Part shown: positions 1 to 9,008 of the stretch, in pieces
How the letters are laid out: every line of letters begins with the position of its first letter
Numbering within the stretch: position 1 is the first letter of the stretch
Assembly: GCA_016192425.1 (NCBI GenBank)
Contig: JACPUE010000009.1
Span: 62,001-126,000 of the forward strand
Origin: Burkholderiales bacterium
GTDB taxonomy: Bacteria; Pseudomonadota; Gammaproteobacteria; Burkholderiales; Burkholderiaceae_C
Direction: 5' to 3'
DNA length: 64,000 bases
Translations under genes and position numbers: made by a program
The notes under the pieces: generated by a model
Told to the model about the DNA's origin: nothing
What the model saw: the letters and a program-made list of their open reading frames with translations, nothing else
The model's database searches: none

Positions 1-875
1 ACACCCTGCACCAGCACCTCGAAGTGCAGGTGCGACCCGGTGGAGCGTCCGGTGCTGCCCACTTCGGCAATCTTCTGGCCACGGCGCACCAGGTCGCCGC
101 GCTTGACCAGCACCTTGGAGGCATGGGCATAGCGGGTCACGAGCTGGTTGCCATGGTCGATTTCGACCATATTGCCGAATTGCGGGTGGTATTCCTGGGT
201 GACCACCACGCCTGCGGCGGCAGCCACGATGGATGCCCCCGTGTCAGCCGTGAAGTCCAGCCCCGCATGCAGCGCCGACTGCCCGGTGATGGGGTCTATG
301 CGCCAGCCGAACCGCGAGCCGACGTCCTTGCCCGGCGCGGGCGACTCGGTGGGCACCATGTGCTTGCGGATGTGCTGGTCAAAAAGGCGCGACTCCAGCA
401 CCGTGAGCAGGTCGATGCGCTGGCCGCTGATCTGGTCCAGTTCCTGCAGAGTGGCGTCGAGTTCTTCCATGCTGAGCAAGCGCCCCGCCATCAGCGCCCC
501 GCCCAGGCCCGGTGCACGGCCCGCTGGCTTGGCTGCCGTGGGCTCTATGCCCGCCAGCCCGGAAACGCGCTCGCCCAGGGATTCCAGCTCGACCATGCGC
601 GCCTGCATTTCGCCCAGCTTGCGCGCCATGGCGTCGAGGTTCTGGCGCATGAAGCGGTCGCGCTGGGCGAATTCATCCTCCACCACCAGACGCACCAGCG
701 AACCCACCACGGGCCAGCCTTCGCGCGCGCCCTTGAGAAACACCAGGTGGTACAGCAGCGCGGCCACTGCCATCAGCACCAGCGATGCACCCAGCATCGC
801 CGCCATCAAGCGCGTACCGGTCAGATGGATGGTGCGGCTGCGGCATAGCCGCGAGTCCATGATAATCAACTGCAT
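1..875 (-). CDS. M23-family (LytM-type) metallopeptidase, C-terminus beyond the window
   Basis: Reading the minus strand from ATG at 875 gives a basic N-terminus, one membrane-spanning stretch (about residues 15-40), a coiled-coil-like region, and then a peptidase M23 fold. The visible M23 signatures are HAGLDF with the metal-binding His and Asp, GNMVEIDHGNQLVTRYAH, and GSTGRSTGSHLHFEV with the HLHFEV metal/catalytic motif. M23 enzymes cleave peptidoglycan cross-links, or act as non-catalytic activators of amidases. Here HxxxD and HxH both look intact, so catalysis is plausible. A single N-terminal anchor places the domain in the periplasm. The gene is divergent from the DciA-like gene, an arrangement commonly found next to secA in Burkholderiales. 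The stop codon lies outside the window. Confidence 0.85.
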   Translation of the reverse strand, partial: MQLIIMDSRLCRSRTIHLTGTRLMAAMLGASLVLMAVAALLYHLVFLKGAREGWPVVGSLVRLVVEDEFAQRDRFMRQNLDAMARKLGEMQARMVELESLGERVSGLAGIEPTAAKPAGRAPGLGGALMAGRLLSMEELDATLQELDQISGQRIDLLTVLESRLFDQHIRKHMVPTESPAPGKDVGSRFGWRIDPITGQSALHAGLDFTADTGASIVAAAAGVVVTQEYHPQFGNMVEIDHGNQLVTRYAHASKVLVKRGDLVRRGQKIAEVGSTGRSTGSHLHFEVLVQG

Positions 876-902
876 TCCTGCTTCCTGTGTCCTTGACCGA
901 AC

Positions 903-1202
903 ATGCTCCGCCGCCACCACGCCATCACGCTGCAGCAGGCTGCCGATGAGTCACCCACATTGGCCAAGCTGGCTGCGCTCACGCGCGAGTCCAGCGAACG
1001 CCTCAAGGCGGTGGAGCCGCTGGTTCCACCGGCGCTGCGCAGCGCACTGCAGGCCGGGCCCATCGAGGGCGACACCTGGTGCCTGGTGGTCAAAAGCAAT
1101 GCAGCCGCCGCCAAATTGCGCCAACTGTTGCCCGCCTTGCAGGCCCACCTGCGCAGCAAGGGCTGGCAGGTTAACGCCATTCGGCTGAAAATCCAAACCT
1201 GA
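903..1202 (+). CDS. DciA-like DUF721 protein
   Basis: A 99-residue protein matching the DUF721/DciA family, with an N-terminal helical part and a C-terminal KH-like core around WCLVVKSNAAAAKLRQLLP and LRSKGWQVNAIRLKIQ. DciA proteins are the ancestral loaders or operators of the replicative helicase DnaB in bacteria that lack DnaC. This protein is short and carries essentially the domain alone. Only 27 bp separate its start from that of the divergent M23 peptidase, so the two must share a promoter region. The family call is good; the helicase role is taken from the family and not shown by the sequence. Confidence 0.75.
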   Translation: MLRRHHAITLQQAADESPTLAKLAALTRESSERLKAVEPLVPPALRSALQAGPIEGDTWCLVVKSNAAAAKLRQLLPALQAHLRSKGWQVNAIRLKIQT

Positions 1203-1230
1203 GGTCTCGTCCGATCAGGGTTTTCCCCAA

Positions 1231-2868
1231 TCAGCCCCCGGCTTCATGGCTGCGCAAAGCCCGGCTGAGCAGCACCACCGGCACCAGCCCCACCAGCACC
1301 AGCGCCAGCGAGGGCAGCGCCGCCTCGCCCAGCCGCTCGTCGCGTGCCAACTGGTAGGCCACGACGGCCAGCGTGTCGCTGTTGAAGGGGCGCAGCACCA
1401 GGGTGGCGGGCAGTTCCTTCATCACATCCACAAACACCAGCAGCGCCGCCGCCGCCGTGGAGCGGCGCAGCAAAGGCCAGTGCACCCGCGCCAGCAAGCG
1501 CGCGCTGCCAGCGCCCAGCATGCGGGCCGAATCGTCCAGGCTGGCCGGGATGCGCGCATACCCGCTCTGCACCGATTGCAGCGCCACCGCACAAAACCGT
1601 ACCAGGTAGGCCCACACAATGCCCAGCGCCGTGGTGGTGACCAGCGCCCCCACGCCCCACTGCGGCGCCAGCGCCTGCAGCCAGCCCACGGGCAGCAGCA
1701 GCCCCACCACGATCACCGCACCCGGCACCGCATAGCCCAGGCTGGCCAGGCGCACCACGCCGCGCGTGAGCAGGCCAGCGCCGCGCCGCACCGCAAACGC
1801 CAGCGCCAGCGCCACCGCCACCGACAGCAGGGCCGTGATGCCGCCCAGCCGCATGCTGTTCCAGCCCCAGGCCAGAAAGCGGTCCCAGGGCAGCACCGAC
1901 CAGTCGGCCACCAAGGGCCGCAGCATGAACAGCACAGGCGCCACAAAGCCCAGCAGCACCGGCAGGGCGCACACCGCCCAGGCCAGCGCAGCACGGCCTC
2001 CGCACAGGCGCACCGGCGTCGCCTCGGCCGACCCGCCCCGGCCTGCACCCGAGGCCGCAAAGCGCATGCGCCGCTGCGCGCGCTGCTCCAGCCCCAGCAG
2101 CACCAGGACCAATGCCAGCAGCAGGGTGGAGAGCTGCGCCGCCGCCACGCGGTTGTCCATGGCCAGCCAGGCCTTGTAAATGCCGGTGGTGAAACTCTGG
2201 ATGCCAAAGTAGCTGGTCACGCCAAAGTCGGCCAGGGTTTCCATCAGCACCAATGCCACCCCGGCGGCCACCGCCGGGCGTGCCAGCGGCAGGGCAATGC
2301 GGGCAATGCGCCGGGGCAGCGGAGCCCCCAGCATGCGCGCTGCTTCCATGAGGTGCGCTGCCCGCTCGCCCAGCGCGGTGCGTGCCAGCAGGTACACATA
2401 GGGGTACAGAGAGACGACAAACACCAGCACCGCCCCCCACAGGCTGCGCACCTCGGGGAGCAGGCGCCCTTCCCAGCCCAAGGCCGTGCGCAGGCCCACC
2501 TGCAGCGGGCCGCTGAACTGCAGGAAATCGGTGTAGGCATAGGCCGTCACATAGGCCGGCATGGCCAGGGGCAGCAGCAGCAGCCATTCGAACGCCCGCC
2601 GCCCTGGAAAACTGAACAAGGTGACCGCCGCCGCTGCAGCGCTGCCCACCACGGCCGCCCCCAGGCCCACCCACAGGCACAGCCACAGCGTGGTCCAGAC
2701 ATAGCCCGGCAGCACGGTGGCCGCCATCTCGCGCAAGATGGCCCAGGCCGGTGCGCCGCCCTCGCCCCAGGGCCACCAGGCGCCCAGCAGCGCCAGCACC
2801 GGCAGCGACAGCGCGCCCGCCAGCAGCAGCAAGGGAAAGGGGCGCAAAACGGCGGACAGGCGTGGCAA
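1231..2868 (-). CDS. Fe(III)-type ABC transporter permease (FbpB/SfuB-like)
   Basis: A 545-residue integral membrane protein with about twelve hydrophobic segments, made of two fused permease halves. Each half carries an EAA loop that would dock on the ATPase: EAARMLGAPLPRRIARIALP near residue 180 and DSARMLGAGSARLLARVHWP near residue 450. The duplicated architecture and length fit the FbpB/SfuB/AfuB family, which imports ferric iron across the inner membrane from a periplasmic binding protein. No binding-protein gene is visible here, so it must lie elsewhere. The gene is divergent from its likely ATPase partner, with a candidate Fur box between them, which supports an iron role. Thiamine or putrescine permeases of the same superfamily are the main alternative. 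Confidence 0.85.
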   Translation of the reverse strand: MPRLSAVLRPFPLLLLAGALSLPVLALLGAWWPWGEGGAPAWAILREMAATVLPGYVWTTLWLCLWVGLGAAVVGSAAAAAVTLFSFPGRRAFEWLLLLPLAMPAYVTAYAYTDFLQFSGPLQVGLRTALGWEGRLLPEVRSLWGAVLVFVVSLYPYVYLLARTALGERAAHLMEAARMLGAPLPRRIARIALPLARPAVAAGVALVLMETLADFGVTSYFGIQSFTTGIYKAWLAMDNRVAAAQLSTLLLALVLVLLGLEQRAQRRMRFAASGAGRGGSAEATPVRLCGGRAALAWAVCALPVLLGFVAPVLFMLRPLVADWSVLPWDRFLAWGWNSMRLGGITALLSVAVALALAFAVRRGAGLLTRGVVRLASLGYAVPGAVIVVGLLLPVGWLQALAPQWGVGALVTTTALGIVWAYLVRFCAVALQSVQSGYARIPASLDDSARMLGAGSARLLARVHWPLLRRSTAAAALLVFVDVMKELPATLVLRPFNSDTLAVVAYQLARDERLGEAALPSLALVLVGLVPVVLLSRALRSHEAGG

Positions 2869-2930
2869 GAGAGCGTCTCGAAGGGCTGCGGGGAGGGGAT
2901 TCGGCCCGGCAAAAGACGCCAGCCAAGGGA

Positions 2931-2949
2931 AATGCGAATTCTACGCATT
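2931..2949. promoter_or_regulatory. Candidate Fur box between the divergent iron-transport genes
   Basis: AATGCGAATTCTACGCATT is a 19-bp imperfect palindrome with 6-bp perfect outer arms (AATGCG/CGCATT). It closely resembles betaproteobacterial Fur sites of the AATGCGAATNATTCGCATT type. It lies 63 bp before the permease start and 26 bp before the ATPase start, and covers the -35 position of the candidate ATPase promoter. Iron-bound Fur sitting here would repress both directions. Confidence 0.65.
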
Positions 2950-2962
2950 CGAACCTCCCGCC

Positions 2963-2968
2963 TACAAT
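2963..2968 (+). promoter_or_regulatory. Candidate -10 hexamer of the iron ABC ATPase gene (leaderless-type spacing)
   Basis: TACAAT matches the sigma-70 -10 consensus at five of six positions and ends 6 nt before the ATG at 2975. There is no Shine-Dalgarno sequence in between. If used, transcription would begin at or next to the start codon. No good -35 hexamer is seen; the expected position is covered by the Fur-box candidate. Confidence 0.4.
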
Positions 2969-2974
2969 GCGGGC

Positions 2975-4041
<1,067 letters not shown>

Positions 4042-4045
<4 letters not shown>

Positions 4046-4105
4046 CAAAAATCGGCTCCAGCGCTTATGCAGCAAGCGCAATGCGCTATATTTTTTATAG
4101 CAAAT
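4042..4105 (+). repeat. Dispersed two-hairpin repeat, family A, copy 1
   Basis: This copy starts at the stop codon of the ABC ATPase gene. It has two predicted stems: GCGCTT (4061-4066) with AAGCGC (4074-4079), and GCTATA (4085-4090) with TATAGC (4096-4101), then CAAAT. The same layout recurs at 8779-8846 and 29177-29240 with different paired bases. It is much more AT-rich than its surroundings. The remaining sequence up to 4217 holds a C5/G5 hairpin near 4140-4157 and nothing else I can name. Confidence 0.7.
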
Positions 4106-4217
4106 AGCCCCTGCTGCATCTGCCCGCAGCGCGTGCACCCCCACGGCCTGCGGGGGCGTCATGCCGGCGTCACGGCACCTGTCCAGAATGAATTGCATCT
4201 GGTTACAGGTTGCCTCC

Positions 4218-5522
4218 ATGAATTCTTTGGAACGCCTTTATGAATCGCTCGCCGCAGGCGCAGCCGACAAGCGCCACACGCACGCTGCACTGGCCACGCG
4301 CGCCGAGCATTTGACCGCACCCGCCGAACCTGTCACGCCCGAGCACACCAACGACGACGTGCGCCAGCTCTTTGCCCAGAACGAGGTGCAGGAAACCCTG
4401 GCCGTGGTGGAGAACGGCCAGCCCATCGGGCTCATCAACCGCCACATCTTCATGGAGCAGTACGCCCGCCCGTTCGCGCGCGATGTGTTCGGGCGCAAGA
4501 GCTGCATCGCCTTCATGGACAAAAGCCCGGTGATCGTGGACCGGGGCCTGCCCATCGAGACGCTGGTCAGGGCCGCCGTCGAAGCGGGCACGCGCGTGCT
4601 CAAGGACGGCTTCATCACCACCGCCGAGGGCCAGTACCTGGGCCTGGGCACGGGCTATGCGCTGATGAAGGCCATGTCTGACATCGAGGCCGAAAAGACG
4701 CGCCAGCTGCTCTCCAGCATTGGCTATGCCAGCCTGATCCAGCGCTCGCACCTGGCCGAGTCCGACCTGGCGCTGCGTGAAGGGCTGCCCGACCACGCCC
4801 TGCTGTGGCAGCCGCGCGATGTAGTCGGCGGCGACGCCTACTTCTTCCGCCGCACGGCGGCGGGCCTGGTGGGCTGCGTGTTCGACTGCACGGGCCATGG
4901 CGTGCCAGGCGCGTTCATGACGCTGATTGCGCTGTCCTTTCTGGAACAGACCGTCACCCCGGAGTGCGAGAGCTTCGACCCCGGCGCCACACTGGGCGCC
5001 ATGAACCGCTACATCAAGCGCGTGCTGCAGCAGCGCCAGCGCGAGGGCGACAGCAGCTACGGCAGCGGCAGCCGCCCATCCAACGACGGGCTGGACGCGG
5101 CGCTGTTCCTGCTGGCGCCCGATGGCGCTTCGCTGCAGTTTGCCTCGGCCCGGCTGCACCTGCTGATTGCGCCCGACGATGGCAGCGCGCTGCGCACCAT
5201 CGACGGCGACCGCGACGGCATCGGTTACGCCGACACCGCCGACGACCAGGCTTGGACCACGCAGCAGGTGGTGCTGGGCGGCCCCAGCCTGCTGGTGATT
5301 CCCACCGACGGCGTGATCGACCAGATCGGCGGGCCGCGCCAGATCGCCCACGGGAAGCGGCGGCTGGTGCAGTTCATGGAGCAGCGGCGCGGCGTGAGCG
5401 CGCGCGCCCTGTGCGCCGAGTTTGCCGAACACTTCCACCAATGGCAGGGCCTGGAGCGGCGCCGCGACGACGTGTCGTTGCTGACCTTCCGCTGCGGCGC
5501 ACCCGCGCAGGAGCAGGCATGA
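4218..5522 (+). CDS. SiaA-like PP2C/SpoIIE-type serine phosphatase with N-terminal CBS-like domain
   Basis: A 434-residue cytoplasmic protein. Residues about 40-150 resemble the CBS-type sensor region found on phosphatases and diguanylate cyclases (GLINRHIFMEQYARPF, GRKSC). Residues about 180-425 are a SpoIIE/PP2C phosphatase with GGDAYF, the metal-site motif DCTGHGVPGAFMT, and a late DGVIDQ Asp. ATG at 4218 is preferred over an upstream in-frame start because the upstream stretch has no family similarity. The stop overlaps the next start (ATGA). By analogy with Pseudomonas SiaA it would dephosphorylate the SiaC-type protein encoded two genes on. Unlike Pseudomonas SiaA, it has no visible membrane/HAMP sensor. 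Confidence 0.8.
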   Translation: MNSLERLYESLAAGAADKRHTHAALATRAEHLTAPAEPVTPEHTNDDVRQLFAQNEVQETLAVVENGQPIGLINRHIFMEQYARPFARDVFGRKSCIAFMDKSPVIVDRGLPIETLVRAAVEAGTRVLKDGFITTAEGQYLGLGTGYALMKAMSDIEAEKTRQLLSSIGYASLIQRSHLAESDLALREGLPDHALLWQPRDVVGGDAYFFRRTAAGLVGCVFDCTGHGVPGAFMTLIALSFLEQTVTPECESFDPGATLGAMNRYIKRVLQQRQREGDSSYGSGSRPSNDGLDAALFLLAPDGASLQFASARLHLLIAPDDGSALRTIDGDRDGIGYADTADDQAWTTQQVVLGGPSLLVIPTDGVIDQIGGPRQIAHGKRRLVQFMEQRRGVSARALCAEFAEHFHQWQGLERRRDDVSLLTFRCGAPAQEQA

Positions 5523-6100
5523 GTCCGCAGGAATTCGAACGCTTCCAGCACAACTCGCAAGACTGCGGCGTGCTGTTGTACTACGCAGGCGAATTCACGC
5601 CCGCGATGATTGCTGCGGCGGCCGACTCCCTCAAAGGCCGCCTGGCCAGCGAAGAAGCCGGTTCGGCCGCCAAGCGCAAGGTGTTTTCCACCTTCATCGA
5701 AATGGCGCAGAACGTGCTGCACTACGCCGCCGCCAGCGCCACGCTGGGCAATGGCGCGCCAGTGGCCAGCGGCGCGATTGCCGTGGGACGCGAGCGTGCG
5801 TCCTGTGCCGAAAGCCACTACTGGCTGGTGTGCAGCAACCCGGTGCACGTGGAGCACATCGCGCGCCTGACCGAGAAGCTCAGCGCGCTGCGCTCCATGA
5901 GCCTGGCCGAAATCAAGGAAAGCTACCGCACCCAGTTGCGCAACAGCGAGCACGCAGACAGCGACGCCATCAGCCGCGGCGCGGGACTGGGACTGCTGAC
6001 CATTGCGCGCGACGCCAGCGCGCCACTCGAATACAGCTTTGCTTCCACCCCCGACCCGCAGGCGCGCACCGCACTCTTCCATGTGAAGGCGCGCATCTGA
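5519..6100 (+). CDS. SiaB-family protein kinase
   Basis: A 193-residue protein of the SiaB/DUF6272 family, which has a GHKL-type ATPase fold. The N-box-like helix is FSTFIEMAQNVLHYA (about residues 57-71), and the ATP-lid glycine motif is RGAGLGLLTIARDA (about residues 155-168). SiaB-type kinases phosphorylate the small SiaC partner and so oppose the SiaA phosphatase. The start overlaps the phosphatase stop by four bases, indicating translational coupling. The order phosphatase-kinase-partner matches the characterised siaABC module. Confidence 0.8.
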   Translation: MSPQEFERFQHNSQDCGVLLYYAGEFTPAMIAAAADSLKGRLASEEAGSAAKRKVFSTFIEMAQNVLHYAAASATLGNGAPVASGAIAVGRERASCAESHYWLVCSNPVHVEHIARLTEKLSALRSMSLAEIKESYRTQLRNSEHADSDAISRGAGLGLLTIARDASAPLEYSFASTPDPQARTALFHVKARI

Positions 6101-6137
6101 ATCCGTTTTCGACTTTGCCTTTGTAGAGGAGCCCACC

Positions 6138-6527
6138 ATGCACAACCTGCACATCGAGCGCAGCAACGTCACCCCTGAAATCCTGTTCATCCCCGCATCG
6201 CAGCGCATGGAGATTGCCGGCGAGTGCTACCCCGAGAACCCCCTGCCTTTCTTCCAGCCGCTGCTGCACACGCTGCAGCAGTACTTCGAGCAGCAGCGCC
6301 CCGCGCGCTTCGAAGCCCACATGCAGCTGCAGTACATCAACAGCGCCTCGACCATGGGCCTGCGCGCGCTGTTTGCGCTACTCGACCGCGCAGGCCGCCA
6401 GGGCACGGACATCCGCGTGGTCTGGGCCTACGACGCCGAGGACGACGCCATCGAGGAACTGGGCATGGATCTGGTGGAGGACTACCACCACATCCAACTG
6501 GAACGCCAGCCGCTGAGCCTGGCCTAG
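6138..6527 (+). CDS. SiaC-family regulatory protein (DUF1987)
   Basis: A 129-residue protein of the DUF1987/SiaC family. A Shine-Dalgarno GAGGAG stands at 6126-6131, ahead of ATG 6138. The likely phosphoacceptor segment is QYINSASTMGLRALF, with Ser71/Thr72 in the place of the modified Thr of Pseudomonas SiaC. In that system, unphosphorylated SiaC binds and activates the diguanylate cyclase SiaD. No SiaD gene follows here; the next gene is convergent and overlaps the stop by four bases. The target is therefore unknown. The only GGDEF protein in the window is about 26 kb away and is membrane-bound. Confidence 0.8.
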   Translation: MHNLHIERSNVTPEILFIPASQRMEIAGECYPENPLPFFQPLLHTLQQYFEQQRPARFEAHMQLQYINSASTMGLRALFALLDRAGRQGTDIRVVWAYDAEDDAIEELGMDLVEDYHHIQLERQPLSLA

Positions 6528-7261
6528 CCTTTGCGCAGCGCGTCCACCACCTGGTGCAGGTGCTGGGCCCAGGCGCGGCGGTCGCGCTCGCCGGCAGGCT
6601 CGGGGCTGCCAAAGTGCAGCACGGCATCGATGGCCGGGCACGAAAGCGTGCGCCAGACCGAGCCCACCAGGGTCTCTTCGCCCTTGTAGCTGGGGTAGTA
6701 GCAGGTCTCGCCCGTGGCACGCTCCACAAAGCGCAGGCCCACGGGCTGCACCGAGGCGTGCGCCTCCAACGCCGCCTGCAGCAGGTTGGCGTGGAAGGGC
6801 AGCAGGGTGCGGCCGTCGCCCGTGGTGCCTTCGGGGAACACTGCCAGCACTTCACCCTCCTGCAGTGCCTTGCGCATGGCGTGCACCATGCGCATGGCGT
6901 CGCGCCGCGAACTGCGCTCGATGTACAGCGTCCCCGCCGCCGTGGCCAGGGCACCAATGAGGGGCCAGCCCTGCACGTCGGACTTGGAAATGAAGCGGCA
7001 ATAGCGCGCCGCATGCAGCACCGGAATGTCGAGCCAGGAGATGTGGTTGGCCACCAGCATCACCGGCCCCTGCACCGCAGGCTGGCCCTGCACCACCAGG
7101 CGAATGCCCGCATGGCGCAGCAGCGCCAGCGACCAGGCCTGCACGCGCGCCTGTTGCTGCGCGGGCGAGAGCGTGGGAAAGCGCAGCGCCACGACCCCCA
7201 GGCCGTGCAGCAGGTGCACGATCAGGCGCACAACGCGCCAGCAGGCGACAAAGCTTCGCAT
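6524..7261 (-). CDS. plsC: 1-acyl-sn-glycerol-3-phosphate acyltransferase (PlsC family)
   Basis: A 245-residue membrane-associated acyltransferase with one N-terminal hydrophobic helix. The catalytic block I is NHISWLD (about residue 90), the substrate-binding block is VFPEGTTGDG (about residue 165), and a basic IERSSRRDA segment lies between them. The enzyme adds the second acyl chain to lysophosphatidic acid in phospholipid synthesis. The gene ends overlap: its stop shares four bases with the convergent siaC stop. It lies at the end of the minus-strand pyr gene run, separated from pyrX by about 220 bp containing a repeat. A second, distinct acyltransferase lies at 26506-27363. Confidence 0.88.
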   Translation of the reverse strand: MRSFVACWRVVRLIVHLLHGLGVVALRFPTLSPAQQQARVQAWSLALLRHAGIRLVVQGQPAVQGPVMLVANHISWLDIPVLHAARYCRFISKSDVQGWPLIGALATAAGTLYIERSSRRDAMRMVHAMRKALQEGEVLAVFPEGTTGDGRTLLPFHANLLQAALEAHASVQPVGLRFVERATGETCYYPSYKGEETLVGSVWRTLSCPAIDAVLHFGSPEPAGERDRRAWAQHLHQVVDALRKG

Positions 7262-7346
7262 GGTGAGAAATTGGCAAGGTGTCTGGCCGCTGGCGGGCGC
7301 CAGGCTGCATATCAGTTATCCATTCCGCGAACGCACCACCCGCAGC

Positions 7347-7473
7347 GCATGAAACCGGCGCGCCCCAGGCCAGGGCTCCCGCGCAAGGGCCGCCCCGCCG
7401 CGCTGGGAGCGTCCCCCATCCGCGAGCGAAGCGAAGCAGAGAGGGGGGAAGGCCCGTAGGGCCTCAGGGGGGT
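7347..7473 (-). repeat. Dispersed structured repeat, family B, copy 1
   Basis: This copy lies just after the stop codon of pyrX (minus strand) and fills most of the pyrX-plsC gap. On the plus strand it shows three nested or serial stems: GCTCCC with GGGAGC, TCCCCCATC with GAGGGGGGA, and GGCCC-GTA-GGGCC. The same three stems occur at 8869-9008 and 27438-27551 with compensatory base changes. The conserved core includes GCGCAAGGGCCGCC. Confidence 0.75.
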
Positions 7474-7481
7474 GTTTCACT

Positions 7482-8777
7482 TCATTCCCGCTCGAAGGCT
7501 ACCTGCCCGCCCACCAGGGTGCAGCGCACCCGCGCGGGCAACTCGTAGCCCGAGAACGGCGTGTGCTTGCCTTGGCTGCGCAGCGCGGCGGGCTCGGCCA
7601 GCCAGTGCGCACCGGGATCGACGATGCACACATCGCCCACCCCGCCCTCGACCAAACGGCCGACGCTGGCCTGCAGGGTGCCCAGCGCCGTGCCAAGCAC
7701 GGCAGCAGGCGCACTGGTGACCACGGCCAGCGCACGCTGCAGCGGCACGCTGTCGTCCTGCGCCCACTTGAGCGCCAGGCTCAGCAGCAGCTCCAGCCCA
7801 GTGGCGCCGGGCTCGGCCTCGGCAAACGGCAGGGTCTTGGCATCCTGCTCCACCGGGGTGTGGTCGGACACCAGGGCGTCGATGGTGCCGTCGCGCAGCG
7901 CGGCGCGCAAGGCGTCGCGGTCGCGCTGCTGGCGCAGCGGCGGTGTGAGGCGCGCACGGCTGTCGAAGAAGCCGATGTCATGGTCCGTGAGGTGCAGTGA
8001 GTTGATGCTCACATCGCAGCTCACCTTGAGCCCTGCGGCCTTGGCCTGGCGCACCAGATCCACGCCTGCCGCGCTGGAGAGGCGGCACAGGTGCACGCAC
8101 GCATCGGTGGCCTTGAGCAGTTCAAAAATGGTGTGCAGCGCAATGGTTTCGGCCGCCACGGGCACGCCGCTCAGGCCCAGGCGCGTGGCCAGCGGGCCGC
8201 TGGCGGCCACGCCCGCGCCCAGGTGCAGCTCCTGCGGGCGCAGCCACACGGTGTAGCCGTAGGTGGCGGCGTACTGCAGCGCGCGCTGCAGCACCTGGGT
8301 GCTGGCCAGCGCCACGTCGGCCTGGCTGAAGCCCACGCAGCCCGACTCGGTGAGCTCGGCCATTTCGGTGAGCACCTCGCCCGCCAGGCCGCGCGTGAGT
8401 GCGCCCAGCGGGAACAGGCGCGATTGGTGGAGCTTTTCAGCGCGGAACTTGAGCATTTCCACCAGGCCGGGCTCGTCGAGCACCGGGTCGGTGTCCGGCG
8501 GGCACACCAGGCTGGTGACGCCACCGGCCACAGCGGCGGCCATTTCGGATTCGAGCATGCCTTCGTGCTCGTGCCCCGGCTCGCGCAGGCGCGCGGCCAG
8601 GTCCACCAGGCCCGGCAGCACCAGGCAGCCCGAAGCGTCGATGCTGCGGTGGGGCGCAAAGTCGGGCGGCACGCGGTTCACACCTACGATGCGCCCCGCA
8701 GCGAGGGCAATGTCGCAGGTTTGGTCAAGGCCCGAGGCGGGGTCGATCACCCGGCCGTTCTGGATCAGAATTTTCAT
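7482..8777 (-). CDS. pyrX: Dihydroorotase-like protein, probably non-catalytic (PyrX/PyrC')
   Basis: A 431-residue amidohydrolase-fold protein aligned end to end with type I dihydroorotases. The metal-binding HxH of active enzymes (as in PGLIDIHVHLREPG) reads GLVDLAARLREPG here, so both histidines are lost. The later SDHAPH motif reads SDHTPV. It lies directly downstream of pyrB. In Pseudomonas and relatives a comparable inactive PyrC' is a structural partner that holds aspartate carbamoyltransferase in a dodecamer, and that is the likely role here. A working dihydroorotase should be encoded elsewhere. Its start codon directly follows a family A repeat. Confidence 0.85.
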   Translation of the reverse strand: MKILIQNGRVIDPASGLDQTCDIALAAGRIVGVNRVPPDFAPHRSIDASGCLVLPGLVDLAARLREPGHEHEGMLESEMAAAVAGGVTSLVCPPDTDPVLDEPGLVEMLKFRAEKLHQSRLFPLGALTRGLAGEVLTEMAELTESGCVGFSQADVALASTQVLQRALQYAATYGYTVWLRPQELHLGAGVAASGPLATRLGLSGVPVAAETIALHTIFELLKATDACVHLCRLSSAAGVDLVRQAKAAGLKVSCDVSINSLHLTDHDIGFFDSRARLTPPLRQQRDRDALRAALRDGTIDALVSDHTPVEQDAKTLPFAEAEPGATGLELLLSLALKWAQDDSVPLQRALAVVTSAPAAVLGTALGTLQASVGRLVEGGVGDVCIVDPGAHWLAEPAALRSQGKHTPFSGYELPARVRCTLVGGQVAFERE

Positions 8778-8778
8778 G

Positions 8779-8846
8779 ATTTCAAGCCAAATTGGCCGCC
8801 AGCGCTTATGGAATAAGCGCTAGTAGCTATTAAATTAATAGCAAAT
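8779..8846 (-). repeat. Dispersed two-hairpin repeat, family A, copy 2
   Basis: This copy lies immediately before the pyrX start. Stems are AGCGCTTA (8801-8808) with TAAGCGCT (8814-8821), and GCTATTA (8826-8832) with TAATAGC (8836-8842). It would form two hairpins in the 5' leader of pyrX if pyrB and pyrX are cotranscribed. Together with a family B copy it fills the whole pyrB-pyrX gap. Confidence 0.75.
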
Positions 8847-8868
8847 GGTTTCACTTTATATCCGTGAT

Positions 8869-9008
8869 GCATGAAACTGGCGCACCCCAGGCCAGGGCTC
8901 CCGCGCAAGGGCCGCCAGCATTCCCACGTGCGGGCGCTGGGAGCGTCCCCCTGCCCGCAGCGCACAGCGCTGCGAGAGCGGGGGAAGGCGCGCAGCGCCA
9001 CAGGGGGG
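8869..9008 (-). repeat. Dispersed structured repeat, family B, copy 2
   Basis: This copy ends exactly at the pyrB stop codon. Stems are GCTCCC with GGGAGC, TCCCC with GGGGA enclosing an extra CGCAGCGC-ACA-GCGCTGCG hairpin, and GGCGC-GCA-GCGCC. The last stem differs in its base pairs from copy 1 (GGCCC/GGGCC) but stays paired. The first 45 bases are almost identical to copy 1. Confidence 0.75.
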
